Source: Deltaproteobacteria bacterium (lineage in GTDB: Bacteria > Desulfobacterota > Desulfobacteria > Desulfobacterales > B30-G6). From it: DNA of 17,479 nucleotides. The first letter of the stretch is position 1; every line of letters begins with the position of its first letter. Of this stretch, positions 14,814 to 17,479 are shown piece by piece. The position numbers and the translations under genes are program-made. The stretch is taken from assembly GCA_019313725.1 (NCBI GenBank), contig JAFDAT010000030.1, positions 1 through 17,479 of the forward strand, in the 5' to 3' direction. Under the pieces are notes generated by a model. It was given only the letters and a program-made list of their open reading frames with translations. It had not been told where the DNA came from and did no database searches.

Positions 14814-16156
14814 GATCCCTTTCTGGCACCCTTTGGCCGCCCTTTGCGCTGTCTGAAAATAAGCCGAAGGGGCGTATTGTCCAACCCGGTCCCACCACGA
14901 ATCTGGTTGATGAGATAACGCCTGTATGAAAAGTGAACGGCAGCAGGATAGTTGACAAAACAGACAAAGGTGGGCGGTTTGGTCGATACCTGGGTGGCAT
15001 AATAAAACTTCAAACGTTTCCCCCGGTACAGGGAGGGCTCATTTTTTAAAATCGCCCCTTCAAAAATTTTATTGAGCGAACCGGTGCCGACCCGGGTACC
15101 GTACTGGCCGTAAACCGCATCCACGAGTTTAAAAACTTTCCGTATCCTTTGTCCCGTAAGGGCCGAAATAGTGAGAACGGGAGCAAACTGGAGAAATTTG
15201 GAGTCCAGCCGGAGCTGCTCCTGGTAGCGTTTGACCGTCCGGCTGTCTTTCTCCACGAGATCCCATTTGTTCAACAGAAAAATACAGCCACAGCCCCTTT
15301 CGTAGGCATATCCCGCTATGTTTATATCCTGCTCGGTGATGCCGGCGTGCGCATCCAGAACAATCAGGGCCACATCGCACCGGTCCAGGCTTTTAAGGGC
15401 CTTGATGACCGAAAATTTTTCAAGTTTTTTTCTTACTTTCCCTTTGCGCCGTATACCTGCCGTATCGATCAGCCGGTACAGGGTGTCATCCGCTTTGAAC
15501 AACGAATCCACGGCATCGCGTGTTGTTCCGGGGATATCGCTTACCAGCAGGCGCTTTTCCCCCAATATCCGGTTGATCAGGGATGACTTGCCGACGTTGG
15601 GCCGGCCCACGACAGCAACCTTTATACTCTCTTCGCTTTCCACGGAGGTCTGCCCGGCGAGGATCCCCGACAATTTATCCACCAGACGATCCAAAAAATC
15701 GTTGATACCATAGCCATGTTCAGAGGAAATCGGGTGCAGATCTTCTACACCGATGCTGTAAAAATCGTAGAGATTGTTCTCCTGCTCAAGGCCGTCAATT
15801 TTATTAACCGCAAACAACACCGGTTTAAGCATGGATCGCAGGAGCTGAATAATATCGCTGTCAAACGGTGAAATACCGGCTTTTCCGTCCAGCATGACCA
15901 CGATAACATCGGCATCCTGCATGGCCTGCTCAACCTGAAATTTTATCTGCGGATTTAAATCATCTTCGACCTCGGTGAACCCGCCCGTGTCCACAAGGGT
16001 GAATTCCACGTCGTTCCAGCGTGCATCACCGTAGATTCTATCCCGTGTCACCCCGGGTACGTTTTCAACCAGGGCATCCCTGGTACGGGTAACCCGGTTG
16101 AAAAATGTTGATTTACCCACATTGGGGCGTCCGATTACGGCAACGATTGGTTTCAT
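14810..16156 (-). CDS. der: GTPase Der (EngA), ribosome assembly
   Basis: Essential double GTPase required for 50S ribosomal subunit maturation. Two G domains in tandem: domain 1 with GRPNVGKS (9-16), DTGG (56-59) and NKID (118-121); domain 2 with GRPNVGKS (184-191), DTAG (231-234) and NKWD (296-299). A C-terminal KH-like domain (about 355-440) includes LKFYYATQVSTKPPTFVCFVN. The basic tail ends KGRPKGARKGS. Length is 448, within the normal range for the family. The ATG at 16156 begins right at MKPIVAVIGRPN; the upstream ribosome-binding site is weak (AAGAG-like). It is the first gene of a minus-strand chain and overlaps rarA by 4 nt. A candidate promoter lies about 110 nt upstream. Confidence 0.97.
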   Translation of the reverse strand: MKPIVAVIGRPNVGKSTFFNRVTRTRDALVENVPGVTRDRIYGDARWNDVEFTLVDTGGFTEVEDDLNPQIKFQVEQAMQDADVIVVMLDGKAGISPFDSDIIQLLRSMLKPVLFAVNKIDGLEQENNLYDFYSIGVEDLHPISSEHGYGINDFLDRLVDKLSGILAGQTSVESEESIKVAVVGRPNVGKSSLINRILGEKRLLVSDIPGTTRDAVDSLFKADDTLYRLIDTAGIRRKGKVRKKLEKFSVIKALKSLDRCDVALIVLDAHAGITEQDINIAGYAYERGCGCIFLLNKWDLVEKDSRTVKRYQEQLRLDSKFLQFAPVLTISALTGQRIRKVFKLVDAVYGQYGTRVGTGSLNKIFEGAILKNEPSLYRGKRLKFYYATQVSTKPPTFVCFVNYPAAVHFSYRRYLINQIRGGTGLDNTPLRLIFRQRKGRPKGARKGS

Positions 16157-16261
16157 CTGTGGCTCTTTGCTTTGGTTTACCCGCCGCTTGTGATACGGGT
16201 AGATTTTAATCTCAAGATCATGGTCCTGGCCCTGGGCAGCAACTGCAGTTCAATCGACAAT

Positions 16262-16283
16262 CTGCTATTATACTAAATAGCAG
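16262..16283. promoter_or_regulatory. 22-bp dyad, operator-like
   Basis: Perfect 8-bp inverted repeat CTGCTATT / AATAGCAG around a 6-nt centre ATACTA. It covers the candidate -10 of the der promoter on the minus strand and a TATACT on the plus strand. That position in a divergent intergenic region suits a repressor or activator site; no known regulator motif is recognised. Confidence 0.5.
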
Positions 16284-16295
16284 CATAAATGAAAA
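16267..16295 (-). promoter_or_regulatory. Candidate sigma70-type promoter for der-rarA
   Basis: Minus strand: -35 TTTTCA (16295-16290), 17-nt spacer, -10 TATAAT (16272-16267). The -10 is consensus; the -35 matches 4 of 6. The expected leader to the der ATG is about 100-105 nt. The -10 lies within the first dyad and the -35 within the second. Confidence 0.45.
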
Positions 16296-16313
16296 TCTTT
16301 TCTTTTCATTTAT
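16285..16313. promoter_or_regulatory. 29-bp AT-rich perfect inverted repeat
   Basis: Perfect 11-bp arms ATAAATGAAAA (16285-16295) and TTTTCATTTAT (16303-16313) with a 7-nt loop. It starts 2 nt after the first dyad. As it is AT-rich and lacks a downstream U tract on either strand, an operator or protein-binding site fits better than a terminator. Confidence 0.45.
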
Positions 16314-16391
16314 CAGGATTTTAGGTAAGGGTTGCAAACAAGGAAGGGTCCTTACACCCTGTACCTTTCACCCTGAACGAGGAACCACACC

Positions 16392-17479
16392 ATGGCGCAA
16401 AATTTTATGGAAGGAAACGAGGCTGTTGCCTGGGGTGCATTTCGTGCGGGCTGCCGGTTCTTTGCCGGTTACCCCATCACGCCGGCAACAACCATACTGA
16501 ATACCATGCTGAAGCTGCTGCCGCCCGCCGGCGGTATCTGTATCCAGGGAGAAGACGAAATTGCCTCCATGGGGTTCTGCCTGGGCGCCTCCATGGCTGG
16601 CATGAAAGTCCTGACCGCCACATCCGGCCCGGGTATCAGCCTCTACAGCGAAAATATTTCGTTTGCCATCGGCAGCGAAATCCCATTGGTAATTGTGGAT
16701 GTGCAGCGGCTGGGGCCATCGACCGGGTCGGCAACGCGCGGAGCGGACGGTGACATACAGTTCCTCCGCTGGGGCAACACCGGCGGGCTCTCGGTGGTTG
16801 TCCTGGCACCGGTGAACGCCGTCGATTGCTACCAGTTGACCGCGCATGCCTTCAACATTGCCGAGACGTTGCGCTGTCCCGTGTTTATTGCCAGCAACAA
16901 GGAAACCGGCATGACCAAGGAGAGTTTTGACATGGATGCCGTTGAACTCCCGAAAATCAAAAATCGTATCCGGTACGCCTCGGACAAACCCTTTCTCCCG
17001 TTTGCCGCCAGAAATGATCACGCAGCACCGGAGTATCTGCCCATCGGCGGCCCGGCACTTGTGCGCCAGACCTCCTCCACACACGGCATGGACGGATATA
17101 TAACCGTGGACCGGGAAGTCATCGCAAAAAATCAGGACCGGTTGGAAAAAAAGCTGAAAACGTGCGTGGATCAATTTACCTTTTATGATTTTTTCGATGC
17201 AGATACGGATACCCTGCTGATTACCTATGGTGTGACCTCGCGAGCGGCGAAAACCGCCCTTTCAGGGTTGAATGCCGCGGGAACACCGGTTGCCCATCTG
17301 ATACTGAAAACCCTCTGGCCTGTTCCGGAAAATCTGATAAGGAAAATAGCCGCAAAGTTCCGGAAAATCGTGGTGGTTGAAATGAACCTGGGCCAATATG
17401 CAAGAGAAATCCGGCGGATCTTGAACGATAAGCCGGTTGCGTTCTTCGGGCAGATGGATGGCAATATGATACCCCCGTC
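16392..17479 (+). CDS. 2-oxoacid:ferredoxin oxidoreductase subunit alpha (KorA/VorB type), 3' end cut by the window
   Basis: The only plus-strand gene; 362 codons are visible with no stop before the right edge. It encodes the pyrimidine-binding and transketolase-C part of a CoA-dependent, ferredoxin-reducing 2-oxoacid oxidoreductase, oxidatively decarboxylating 2-oxoglutarate or a branched-chain 2-oxoacid. Motifs: EGNEAVAWGAFRAGCRFFAG and YPITP (26-31 region), EDEIASMGFCLGASMAG, TATSGPGISLYSENI, and a C-terminal segment with ITYGVTSRAAKTAL, VAHLILKTLWPVP and VVVEMNLGQYAREIRR. Family members of this subtype are about 355-380 residues, so little is missing. No gamma domain is fused at the N-terminus. 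The ATG follows GAGG at about 10 nt. A beta subunit should follow outside the window. Substrate preference cannot be fixed from this subunit alone, hence no symbol. Confidence 0.93.
   Translation, partial: MAQNFMEGNEAVAWGAFRAGCRFFAGYPITPATTILNTMLKLLPPAGGICIQGEDEIASMGFCLGASMAGMKVLTATSGPGISLYSENISFAIGSEIPLVIVDVQRLGPSTGSATRGADGDIQFLRWGNTGGLSVVVLAPVNAVDCYQLTAHAFNIAETLRCPVFIASNKETGMTKESFDMDAVELPKIKNRIRYASDKPFLPFAARNDHAAPEYLPIGGPALVRQTSSTHGMDGYITVDREVIAKNQDRLEKKLKTCVDQFTFYDFFDADTDTLLITYGVTSRAAKTALSGLNAAGTPVAHLILKTLWPVPENLIRKIAAKFRKIVVVEMNLGQYAREIRRILNDKPVAFFGQMDGNMIPP

Noticed and set aside
16325..16355. GTAAGG...CCTTAC inverted pair upstream of the 2-oxoacid oxidoreductase gene
   Set aside because: Arms of only 6 bp with a 19-nt loop; expected by chance in a region of this size and not tied to a promoter element.

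Overview
This window looks like a chromosomal segment from an anaerobic member of the Desulfobacterota, most likely a sulfate-reducing Desulfobacterales relative. That placement is an inference. It rests on protein sequence style (GyrA, Pgk, Der, thiolase), a ferredoxin-dependent 2-oxoacid oxidoreductase, an NADH/ferredoxin-type flavo-iron-sulfur module, and intergenic repeats built of 7-8 nt units. I see no rRNA, tRNA, CRISPR array, transposase or phage gene. Almost everything lies on the minus strand; only the last gene is on the plus strand.

Layout from the right. A divergent regulatory region (about 16157-16391) carries two neighbouring inverted repeats. It separates the plus-strand 2-oxoacid:ferredoxin oxidoreductase alpha subunit (cut by the right edge) from a tightly packed minus-strand chain: der (ribosome-assembly GTPase), rarA (replication-fork AAA+ ATPase) and a single-domain cyclic-nucleotide-binding-like protein, joined by two 4-nt start/stop overlaps. 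A 248-nt gap follows. It holds a tandem pair of 102-nt repeats (period 111), each unit followed by its own Shine-Dalgarno and ATG. Next come a NuoE-like, a NuoF-like and a short NuoG/HoxU-like subunit, with a thiolase joined to the last by an ATGA overlap. The three subunits form a complete NADH-to-iron-sulfur electron module, but no hydrogenase, formate dehydrogenase or quinone-reducing subunit is beside them. The coupled thiolase suggests a link to beta-oxidation or acetoacetyl-CoA chemistry.

The middle (about 6353-8144) holds a 389-nt non-coding stretch with an inverted array of 8-nt units, a 51-residue predicted membrane protein and an AI-2E/PerM-family membrane protein. The left third holds gyrA, gpsA, a broken radC, a small four-cysteine protein with WhiB-like cysteine spacing, a nested inverted repeat, pgk, and the N-terminal part of a TVP38/TMEM64 membrane protein cut by the left edge.

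Most genes are housekeeping. The unusual items are the repeat-borne start cassettes with a potentially sequestered ribosome-binding site upstream of the redox operon, the orphan diaphorase-thiolase operon, the thiolase with a roughly 34-residue insertion, the WhiB-like small protein, the internally deleted radC, and three separate inverted heptamer/octamer arrays. One of these arrays lies inside the redox operon, next to a start codon with no visible ribosome-binding site.
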